From Takakia lepidozioides (Eukaryota > Streptophyta > Takakiopsida > Takakiales > Takakiaceae), in NCBI GenBank assembly GCA_030704615.1, contig CM060733.1, positions 35,342,001 to 35,402,000 on the forward strand: 60,000 nt of DNA, in the 5' to 3' direction. The position numbers and the translations under genes were made by a program. Positions 52,129-60,000 of this stretch are shown piece by piece (positions within the stretch are counted from its first letter, which is position 1; each line of letters begins with the position of its first letter). Under the pieces are notes generated by a model that was given only the letters and a program-made list of their open reading frames with translations, made no database searches and was not told where the DNA came from.

Positions 52129-53676
52129 CGGCTAGCATAGTACACAGGTGAATCTATATTCCCTGTAACATTCTGGGCTAACACCGCACCCAACGCTTCT
52201 CCTGATGCATCGCAGTGAACATGAAATACTACATGCCAGTGAGGGTTAATCAGCACAGGTGTAGTTGTTACTGACAGTGTAAGTTCCTCAAACGCCTGTT
52301 GACATTCAGCTGTCCAGGCAAACACTGCATCTTTCTTCAGAAGCTTGCTCAATGGTGCTGCTATTTGTGCATACCTTTTGACAAATCTTCTGTAATAACT
52401 GGTTTGCCCAAGGAATCTTCGTAGACTTTTAACATTCACTGGGGGTGGAGAGGCTTTAATGGACTCTGTCTTCCTGGGATCCACAAGGAGTCCCTTCTTA
52501 CACACAATGTGTCCCAGAAGCACCCCTGAGTTCACACAGAAAGTACACTTCTCTGGATTCAGGCCCAGACCTCTCATCCTGCATCTGGCCAAACATAACT
52601 CCAATTTATGCAAGTGCTCACTCTTAGAGCTGTACACACTGAAATCATCCAAGAATACCTGCATGAAATCATCCAGATACTCATGAAAAGATTCACTTAT
52701 CACTCTCTGAAAGGTCGCTGGTGCATTACAAAGTCCAAAGGGCATGACTTTGTATGCATAAGCCCCCCAGTCTGTGATGAAAGCTGTTTTCCCTTGGTCT
52801 TCTTCTGCCACTTGCACTTGATTATAACCACTGAAGCCATCCATGAATGAGTACATCTCATGGCCTGCCACAGTGTCTAATACTGCTTCTGTGAATGGCA
52901 AAGGGAAAGGATCTTTCTTCGTACAAGCATTCAGCTTCTTATAGTTTACACATACTCTTAGTTTGCCATTCTTCTTGGGAACTATAACAATGGGTGACAA
53001 CCAAGTTGTATACTCTATTGGGTATATAAACTTAGCCTCAGCCAACTTCTTTATCTCTTCTCCAACCTTCTGTGCGTAGTTGGGATTCCTACCTCGCCTG
53101 CTTGATTGGTACTGACCCTGGTTCCAGTTCAATCTTATGCTGACAGACTTCAGGTGGTATCCCTTTTAGATCCTCATAGCTCCAAGCAAATACATCTCTG
53201 TATTTGATGAACAAGCTTTTAGCTTCTTCGAAGAATTCCGGCTCCAAATCAGCTCCTACTTTCACCATTCTCGGTTCCTCCTGAGTTCCCACATTTACTT
53301 CTCTCACCTGCTCATCAGCTGTGATTGTCCAACCAGTCACCACTTCATCCTTTAAGCTCACAGTGGCTGGTTCTTCTAGGATTTCTATCTCTCCCTCCTT
53401 TTCTTCATAGAAATGTGGTGGGTAACTGCTGGTTTCCTCTTCAATTGGTGTTGCCGACACTACACCACAGCAGATACCTCTTAAACAACTTAGGCTTTCC
53501 AGCCGCATCTCCGCAACCTGCTCCCACTCTGGGTGTGCAGCAAATAGGGTAGCTTCCTGCTCCTCATCCAGTCCTCCTCTCCAGTCATACTCTCTGACTC
53601 CTCGAGGTCTTCTTGTAGCAGGTAATCTACTAGATTTCTTTGTGGTAATTTGTATCTCGTGCATCCCATTATGCAC
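52125..53676 (-). CDS. Reverse transcriptase with start of RNase H
   Basis: Two overlapping frames: 53676-53089 (linker with WSYEDLKGIPPEVCQHKI and PGSVPIKQAR) and 53132-52125 (polymerase), which should be one frame. RT motifs: GEEIKKLAEAKFIYPIEY, WLSPIVIVPKKNGKLRVCVN, FMDGFSGYNQV, KVMPFGLCNAPATFQR, VFLDDFSVYS (active site F-L-D-D) and GHIVCKKGLLVDP. RNase H starts at VHCDASGEALGAVL (first Asp). It copies the element RNA into DNA in cytoplasmic particles. The break between the two frames at about 53100 is another frameshift. Confidence 0.9.
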
Positions 53677-53715
53677 AGTTAGTAACTGAGAATTCCAGTC
53701 ATGGAATACCCTGGC

Positions 53716-54216
53716 CTATTTCAGCCACGGACGTCCCAATAATAAGGAGTAAGCCTCCATGACTTCATCCATTTTTAATACAGTTACTGTGATCATAAAG
53801 ATCATTTTCTGTATCTGTATCTTAACTCCTCTTATTAATCCCAATGGCTGCACACTTCTTTGATCTGCCATTGTTACTGTAAATGGGGCTGGTTTCATGT
53901 TACTTAGACCAAGCTTCTTCCTTAATTGGTCTGTCATGATATTTACTCCAGAACCACCATCTATCAGTACATCAGTTAGTTCTGTGCTTCCAATTCTCAA
54001 TTGGATTACTGGCATAGAATCATCAAAGTCCATGACTGGTTCTCGTCCTTCCGACTTCACATTATAACTGGTCACCTTGCTGTTCAGGTCTGTGTTTCCT
54101 GTCTCTTGGGCAATTCGATTGATTGCCTGATACAGCCTGTGCCTACAATAAGGTGCCACAGCTAATAGCTGTCCAATGGTAATTTCTGCTTTGGTCTGAC
54201 ATATTACTGCAGCCAA
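53716..54216 (-). CDS. Retroviral-type aspartic protease
   Basis: Key motif VLIDGGSGVNIM (D-G-G-S-G, as in Tat/Athila-side plant elements), followed by LRKKLGLSNMKPAPFTV, MADQRSVQPLGLIRGVKI and YSLLLGRPWLK (the G-R-P-W typical of the C-terminal side). As a homodimer it would cleave the Gag-Pol polyprotein. The ORF ends at a stop 40 bases before the pol linker frame, which in an intact element should be continuous. Confidence 0.85.
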   Translation of the reverse strand: MAAVICQTKAEITIGQLLAVAPYCRHRLYQAINRIAQETGNTDLNSKVTSYNVKSEGREPVMDFDDSMPVIQLRIGSTELTDVLIDGGSGVNIMTDQLRKKLGLSNMKPAPFTVTMADQRSVQPLGLIRGVKIQIQKMIFMITVTVLKMDEVMEAYSLLLGRPWLK

Positions 54217-54574
54217 AGTCTCTCATTACTTTGCATGTCTGTTCTTCTTTTTTCCTTTCTTCCTCACTCCCTTCTTTTTCTCCATCCGAATCAGAGGAAT
54301 CTGCCACAGGAATATCAGTACTCTTTTGCATTTCCCTTTATAGTATCTGCCACTTCCTTGTGCAGTTCCTTCTCATCTTTCCAAGTCTCTTCATCTTCAA
54401 GCATATCATTGCCACTTCCAGTCTCATCTTCTTCCTCTTCTACTGGAGGTATTAGTTTGGCTTTACTTCTTGTTACTATCATTGTACTTACTTCTGATAC
54501 AACACATGGCCTAACCATGTGAGCTGCCACCACTGGGCCCTCATTCACAGGAGCTCTCATCTCATTCTGGTGTC

Positions 54575-56235
54575 TTATCCAGAATGAACAGGCTGCCTTG
54601 CGATGTCCTGGCTGATTACAATAGTAACATAGCTCTTCACCATTGGGTCCTCGCCCTTGGTCTGTTCTTGGATTATTTCTATAATCCTGATTCCCGGGCT
54701 GGTAATTCCCCTTGGATTACCCTGATAGTTGCCCCTGGAATTTCCTTGGTAATTCCCTCTTGAATTACCTCTCCCTTCCATGCCATTGTTATAACCACCA
54801 GACCTACCATAGTGGTCCTGATCATTGTTTCTTCTTGGCTGGGGCTGCACCTGATGCACCCTTACTTGCCTAGGTTCTCTTGCAGCTGTCCTTCTGTTAT
54901 AGTAACAATTCTCAGTAGAATGGTTATCCATTTTACAGATAGTACAGTGTTCTCCTTCATGTGGCATTCTGTGGTGGTATGGCCTTCATTCTGGCACTTT
55001 GCACACCATACACCCTTCCTCCAATGTGTTGCAGCCTCTGTGGCATACTTCTTCAAGATTTCTTCCAATTTTTTCATAATTATCCCTCTTCAACTTCTTC
55101 TTTCTCTTACTTTCTTTTTAGTTCTTGCTCTTCTTCTTCATCTGACTCATCTCAGAGTCCTCATTCTCTTTTTTCTCTCTCCTGAGCATTCCCAATTGCT
55201 CAATTCTGTTCGCAGTTTCAAATGCCTCCTCCACTGTGTTAGGGGGTAACATATCCACTTTCTTTTGCAACTCTGGTCTTAATCCACTCACAAACCAAGT
55301 CTTCTGTAAACCGGGCGCTGGTACTGCAGCCAGCTTTTTCATCATCAATTCCATCTTGTCCATATACTCTTCAACAGTTTCATGCTTCTTCTGCTTCAGC
55401 TGTTGTAAACTTCCATACACTTCATCCTCAGTTTTACTTGTCCTGAACCTATTTCGAAATGCTGTATTCAAGCCATTCCAGGTTAGGAAATGATTATCAG
55501 GGAATCTTGCATACCATTCACTTGCTTTCTTGATAAGTGAACAAGGAAACAGTCTCATCTTGGCATCATCGCCATTCTCATTGTTCACTATACACATGTG
55601 CTCAAATTGGCTAATGTGTACATCGGGATCCCCTTTTCCTGAATATATTGGAAAGGTGGTTTTGCCCGTGTTGGTTGTAACGCCATCTGTGGCCCTACCT
55701 TCTGCCCACTGACAGGTGCTGGCACCCTTGCTGGTGCTGGTCCCTCTGGACCTGTTGTTTTGTGGTGGATCTTCCACCAAGTGGTGGCCCTTGAGCACTC
55801 CTTGCTTCTGGTCCACGATATTCACAGTATTCCCAGCTTCAGTTGCACTACTTCCCACACTCCCTGTCCCCCCAGAGCCAGATCCAGGCAGCCCGCCTGA
55901 TCCCCCTGAGCCGACACCTTCATTGGCCTGTGATCCAAGTGCTCCACTTGATCCGGTCCAACGGGTTGGGATGTCCTGGTTGTAGTCTCAACCTCAGCTG
56001 TTGGGTCTACTTCTTCATATTGTTCCTCTTCTAATTTCTTCTCTCTGTTTTCATCCTCCAAGTTCTGCCCTTGGGTTTCTTCTTCACTCATGAACTCAAC
56101 TGTAATGTGTGGAGAGAGAGTCTGAACTCTCCGTTGGCTTGCCACATCCTTTTCTCCTTCTTCATCTTTTGCTTCAGAAACTGGAGTTCCTGCTTTTGGT
56201 GTTCCATGCCAACTCTTATCAAAGATTTCTGTCAA
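54575..56235 (-). CDS. Gag: capsid and three zinc knuckles, frameshifted
   Basis: Frames: 56235-55822 (acidic N-terminus), 55858-55118 (capsid), about 55077-54862 and 54967-54575 (nucleocapsid). The capsid has the Retrotrans_gag pattern: FPIYSGKGDPDVHISQFEHM, FPCSLIKKASEWYARFPD, TWNGLNTAFRNRFRT, LKQKKHETVEEYMDKMELM and FVSGLRPELQKKV. Zinc knuckles C-x2-C-x4-H-x4-C: CAKCQNEGHTTTEC, CTICKMDNHSTENC, and CYYCNQPGHRKAAC (about 54605). It forms the particle and packages RNA. At least three frame changes break the reading frame in this copy. The stretch 54143-54574 (acidic, with EEEEDETGSGND) links gag and protease. Confidence 0.82.
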
Positions 56236-57104
56236 GTCTTTTATCCCAAGGATGTATCAGATTTTCACCTCGTGATTGATCTTTCCTGTAGCAATTCCCT
56301 TAATCTTTCTTGCAAAGAAGAAACAGAAGGAGTGGCATCCAACTCTAGTTCTTCCGGTATAGGTGATGCACTCTTTGATCTTGATGGTGTGAGAGGTCCG
56401 GATGATTCCCCTATGTCTATTCCTCTCTCCCAAAGATATGGATAAATTAGCTTTCAGATAGCTTTTCTCTTTTTGCTGAATATCCTGTCGTCTAGCTTCT
56501 CTTTCATCACTCATGTCCCATGTCTTTCATTTCTTTTAATGTGGCAATAACCAAAACTCTCTTCTGTAATATCTCTCGTATATGCCTGGGTTTCTTTCAA
56601 GCTTCAATGCACCCTTGGCTATACTTGAAGTCTCCGTTACCATATATAACCATATGGCAAACAAGTCTGAAAAGCTGTTCTTGGTGTGAGTTTGATCCAC
56701 CAAAATATCCTTTGGAATCCAATTCTTAACCTGTACACGCTCTTCATGCATATGAGTATAACACTTCACCTTTCTTTCTTCCCAGCTTTCAAACTCTACT
56801 CGTTTAATGGATAGCAATGCTATCACATAAACCATGTTTGGTAACCAAACGTGCTCTTCCTCTACAGGGCTACCTGATAATCTTTATCACTCCTTTTCTC
56901 CAGACCACATTCTGGATCAGCATCATGCACTCGTTTAAGAATATTTTCTTTACAACCGTCTGGCAATTCCAAGAACCTTTGAAAGAATCGTTTGGACAAT
57001 CTTTCTTCCTTCGTTCCACAGGGAATTTGATTCACTTCAAATTCTTTAATGGTCCAACCACCATGATCCCACAGATGCCTGTCACATCTGGTTGTTCATG
57101 TCCA
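56236..57104 (-). other. 5' leader between primer site and gag
   Basis: About 870 bases with no long ORF. One 99-codon stretch (56835-56536) reads like possible coding (VKNWIPKDILVDQTHTKNSF) and could be an extension of gag or an upstream ORF; unsupported. Confidence 0.4.
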
Positions 57105-57124
57105 GGTCCCCAGTATGGTCGCCA
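57105..57124 (-). promoter_or_regulatory. Primer-binding site (tRNA-Arg-like)
   Basis: Minus-strand TGGCGACCATACTGGGGAC starts two bases after the 5' LTR end. It resembles the TGGCGACTCCACTGGGGAC primer site that I recall from plant Ogre/Tat elements, complementary to the 3' end of a tRNA-Arg. Confidence 0.6.
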
Positions 57125-57126
57125 AC

Positions 57127-58205
57127 TGTCGCGCGGCTTTTTCTCAACCATCCTTCGCTATCCGAGGCGGAAACTCCAAGATAGAAGAGTTGGAAATCTC
57201 TAAGTACTCAGCCGGCGCAGAACAATCAGTCATGACCTACAGCTAGTGTATCATGGGGGTGGTTCCTATTTGTTTCCCTTTCCGCATTCATCTTAGCTAC
57301 CTTACCCATTGATAATTAAGTATCAGTTTGCTTCAACTATCAGTTTCCTTCACTCTTTCATTCAATCCACAGCTTTCACTCAGATCTCTCTACACAGTGT
57401 GATTGTATCGCATAAGTATCAGATTATGATTTATCAGGTATTCAGGCCGAAGCCATTATGTCTCTAATCTGCTCTCTACAATATCACTACCGCTTTGCAT
57501 ATAAAAAAGCATCTACTAATCCTCTTTCCTCCTTCACCGGTGCTCTCCATTCTTTATTGCTTCCGATCTCCCGCTCCAGCCCTGACCTAAGAAGTCCTCC
57601 TCGAATAATGATCCCCCCCAATTCCACCGTTTTTCCCTTTATCTCCTATCCGCGTTCTAACCGTTTCCCTCACTAACCGTCGTCTGTGGAACTAACATGT
57701 TACCTTCGCAGGTGTTGTTTCCCCACAGTCGTTCCTTGTCCTACTCTTCGTTCCCTATGATCGTGACAGCTGTGTCAAGCTGTGACTGGCTGTGTGAAAC
57801 TGTGACGGGCTGTGACGGGCTGTGTCGGCTGTGTTGCTGTGCCGGGCTGTGTCGGCTGTGTCGGCTGTGTCTGCTGTGACGGGCTGTGAGGGGCTGTGTC
57901 GGCTGTGACGGGCTGTGTCGGGCTGTGTCGGCTGTGTTGGCTGTGTTGGCTGTGTCGGCTGTGTCGGCTGTGACTGGCTGTGTTGGCTGTGTAGGCTGTG
58001 ACTGGCTGTGTGGCTGTGTCGGCTGTGACTGGCTGTGTGGCTGTGTCGGCTGTGTCGACTGTAACGGGCTGTGTTGGCTGTGTAACCCCCTTCTACAGTG
58101 CGCTGCTGTCACCCCTAAGGCTCATGTTGGTCTTAGTGTGTGCAAAAATTAAGGGTACCCTACAGATCCCGTATAAGTGTCTAAGTCCCCTACAGTCCTC
58201 TAACA
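57127..58205 (-). repeat. 5' LTR (1,079 bp)
   Basis: Same ends as the 3' LTR (TGTTAGAGG...GCGCGACA on the minus strand). It contains the GGCTGTG tract (57765-58085). Differs from 44750-45812 by many 1-2 base indels, largely at short runs. Confidence 0.92.
57765..58085. repeat. GGCTGTGtcg tandem tract in the 5' LTR
   Basis: About 30 units, same units as at 45380-45690 with different unit order in the left third. Confidence 0.88.
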
Positions 58206-58210
58206 GTCCC
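58206..58210. repeat. Right 5-bp target duplication (GTCCC)
   Basis: Exact copy of 44745-44749, directly after the LTR end CTCTAACA. Confidence 0.9.
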
Positions 58211-58333
58211 CAACAATATCTTATTGCATTTTCCAGATGGCACCGAGGAGATCAAGATTGGGGTGTGTGATTGGGGCTTAGCCACCCCATTGGGCATACG
58301 CAAAGCCTTGCCGTACCAGTTTGAAAACTAAGA
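58206..58333 (+). pseudogene. Protein-kinase-like gene, 3' part
   Basis: Starts with the second GTCCC target copy and continues the frame of 44388-44749: SPNNILLHFPDG, then IKIGVCDWGLATPLG (the DFG position reads D-W-G) and a stop at 58331-58333 (after PYQFEN). In frame beyond the stop, KLDRELAKRWWVEKDIAS looks conserved. After a C-run (58415-58424) another frame reads MTSEAFAVGKIAVRIN, like the F-helix region. So the kinase gene was probably already broken. The catalytic-loop Asp is replaced (HNN), while the metal-binding Asp of DWG is kept. Confidence 0.65.
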
Positions 58334-58739
58334 CAAGCTGGACCGGGAACTCGCGAAAAGATGGTGGGTGGAAAAAGATATTGCATCGGTTTTCAATGCG
58401 AATGTCTTTTTTTCCCCCCCCCAGGACATGACGTCGGAGGCCTTTGCCGTTGGGAAGATAGCGGTACGAATAAATGATGGCGTTCATTATGATCAAAGTA
58501 TGTTCAAAGACCAATTTACGGGAGGTTGTTGACATTCAATGCTACAAAAGTTGTACGACAACAACAAAAATGAGAGAGTCACATTAGCCCATGTAGTATT
58601 TCGGCTCATGGGCAAGCTTTTCAATTGGCCTAAGCCGAAAGACGTATATAGGACGGAGTAAACCATAGTTTCGTAGATATGAGATTTGTGGTGGTACAAT
58701 GGTTCTTTTATGAAGACAGAACTTAATTTTGATCGTGCA

Positions 58740-59312
58740 TGTAATAAATGAACTCTCATTGTAAATACTACATTGCATATGCTCGACCCTGACACATGTC
58801 ATCGCAATATGAATGGTTTGTGTATTGTCTCACTGTTTATATTTGTAATGTTCCAACGTTTTCGGTAGGGTTCTAAGAAAACTATGTATTAGTTCCGTAG
58901 GAGTTAAACAACAAACGTCTCACATCTCAGTCGGATGTGCGACACTACCATGAGAGGCATGGATCGGAAACTAATAGGGGCACATGCGACCTCCGAAGTC
59001 CAAACGTTTGAACTTTGATACTAGGTCCAGCAAATGGTCTACTTGAATGTCTGGAGGTCGCATGTACACCTATTATTTTTTTATCCATGCCACTCATGGT
59101 AATGCCAACATTTGAATGAGATATGGAACGTTTGTTGTCTAACTCGTATATAACCAATATATCATTTTATCAGTACCCTGTCAAAAACATTGAAACATTC
59201 GAAGTTACAAACAATGACACAATACACGGCCGGTTTTGTTGACTTGACCTCTGTGAGGTTCGAGCGTATGCAATTTATTATTTACAACAAAACTTTATTT
59301 ACTCGGGGGGAC
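58740..59312. repeat. 570-bp inverted repeat (foldback element)
   Basis: The two halves are imperfect inverted copies centred near 59025 with almost no loop. Matching pieces are GCATATGCTCGACC (58774) with GTTCGAGCGTATGC (59257, inverted), GTTAAACAACAAACGT (58903) with ACGTTTGTTGTCTAAC (59129), CCATGAGAGGCATGGAT (58949) with ATCCATGCCACTCATGG (59082), and GCACATGCGACCTCC (58980) with GGAGGTCGCATGTAC (59053). By eye 70-80 percent of the paired bases match. Probably a non-autonomous foldback transposon; a transcript could give siRNA. Confidence 0.75.
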
Positions 59313-59375
59313 CGGTGCTGTTGTAGGAGCGCAACTGATGGTGCGAGTTCTTTATTGATTGGAGCTGTCACAACC

Positions 59376-59750
59376 AATGTCAACAATCATATTTACGGTA
59401 AGGTGTTTCATGCTATTATTGTTCATCTAGCTGAATTCTATAATACTTTTTTTGTTATTCTCATGCCAACAACATCAGGTCCTGTGAGACTGTCATGTTC
59501 AAGCGAATGTATCAGCCATCCCGGCCAGCTTGCAGGCTGCAGGCACGACACACCATAAATTGAATGAATTGGAGATTTTGTGCAAAGTTCCTGGTTTCAT
59601 GTCCGTGGTGGCTGATACGGAATTCGGAATATGGCAGTCCCAGTGGACGTGATGTTGTTGGCATGGGAGTAGCAAAACGATTCCTAAAGAATTCAGCTAC
59701 ATGAGCATCGACAGTATGAAACATCTTGCAGTACATATGATTCTTGAGAT
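59376..59750. repeat. Second inverted repeat
   Basis: Arms of about 140 bases at 59376-59520 and 59595-59750, centred near 59560. Shared pieces are GTTTCATGCTATTATTGTTC with its inverted partner GAGCATCGACAGTATGAAAC, and ATGCCAACAACATCAGGTCC with GGACGTGATGTTGTTGGCAT. The loop is about 75 bases. May be another foldback element of the same kind as its neighbour. The last 250 bases of the window hold nothing recognised. Confidence 0.65.
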
Positions 59751-60000
59751 TGTTTGCACGGATTATTTGTGTTTGTGCCTTCAAGTGGCCAACATTTCCG
59801 CCATGGTACGGAAGAGGTGCATCGGCCACATTAAACGGTTGATGTGATATCATTTCACAAATGTATCACATGAACCGTTCCATGTGGCATACGGGAGTCT
59901 TCGATGGGTACAAAATCAATGTGGCCTACGAGATCAGCTTCCACCAACAAATATGTGATCATTTATAAGCGCTTGAAGCGACGATTGGCAAGATTAATCA

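Larger units (their letters stand above)
44750..58205 (-). mobile_element. Ty3/gypsy LTR retrotransposon with an extra 3' ORF (13.5 kb)
   Basis: Reading on the minus strand: 5' LTR (58205-57127), primer site (57124-57105), leader, gag, protease, RT-RNase H, integrase, a tandem CACAGCC tract, a long extra ORF, polypurine tract (45828-45813), 3' LTR (45812-44750). A GTCCC target duplication flanks it. The DGGSG protease, the lack of a chromodomain after integrase and the tRNA-Arg-like primer site point to the plant Tat/Athila/Ogre side of Ty3/gypsy; the extra ORF after integrase is as in Athila-like elements. Several frameshifts (gag N-terminus, RT/RNase H junction, extra ORF) mean this copy is probably not autonomous. 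The two LTRs differ by many small indels, so it is not very recent, or base calls at runs are poor. Confidence 0.9.

Noticed and set aside
1-60000. tRNA or rRNA genes
   Set aside because: No GGTTCGAATC-type T-arm with a matching acceptor stem and no rRNA core sequences were noticed on either strand.

Overview
The window is nuclear DNA of a plant-lineage eukaryote. Coding regions are split by GT-AG introns, there are AATAAA poly(A) signals, and the mobile elements are plant-type: a Ty3/gypsy retrotransposon with a DGGSG protease, a transposase with a SWIM zinc finger, and a CACTA-like terminus. A streptophyte with a repeat-rich genome fits; a charophyte alga such as Chara is my best guess, at low confidence. 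I see no rRNA, tRNA or bacterial operons. Almost everything readable belongs to mobile elements or decayed genes nested in one another.

Region 1 (1-17638) is the most interesting. A 15.7-kb DNA transposon (680-16378) is bounded by a 9-bp target duplication (CCTAGCATG) and by inverted ends carrying CATGAGC repeats. It holds a Mutator-like transposase with a SWIM finger (11922-15527, +), a nine-exon gene joining a ParB/sulfiredoxin-like domain to a circularly permuted DNA methyltransferase-like domain (8854-3909, -), and two divergent copies of a small unknown gene (1702-1139, - and 2252-2830, +). It also carries two arrays of a roughly 20-bp palindrome, GAAATGCGGCGCCGCATTTC and variants: 11 copies at 3087-3772 and about 40 at 9475-11494. 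Single copies lie in three introns of the methyltransferase gene. The transposon interrupts an older, decayed paralogue of its own methyltransferase gene (117-679 and 16379-17638). A fragment of a second, related transposon follows (about 18343-19307).

Region 2 (19308-31945) holds decayed exons: a Pro/Tyr-rich unknown protein with two compensating frameshifts (19850-21604), the 3' end of a LINE (21819-22519), an FCP1-like HAD phosphatase with a frameshift (about 24120-25281), and a TNP1/En-Spm-like C-terminal domain (25800-26124). Then come a cluster of ACGTG sites, a 3' fragment of the same retrotransposon family seen in full further right (27331-29709), and a satellite of about 120-bp units (30453-31945).

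Region 3 (31946-44749) has a RING-type pseudogene (-), an unknown minus-strand gene, and two arrays of hairpins GCGACCGCCA-loop-TGGCGGTCGC (34692-36533 and 43185-44336). They are flanked by matching inverted sequence, and some stems show paired changes. A CACTA-like end, degenerate direct repeats and more than 4 kb without recognisable genes lie between.

Region 4 (44750-58205) is a near-complete 13.5-kb Ty3/gypsy element on the minus strand: two LTRs, GTCCC target duplication, primer site, polypurine tract, gag, protease, RT, RNase H, integrase, and a long extra ORF of about 1,400 codons after integrase. It is inserted in the catalytic loop of a protein-kinase-like gene whose halves lie on both sides. 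Region 5 (58334-60000) holds a 570-bp foldback element and a second inverted repeat.
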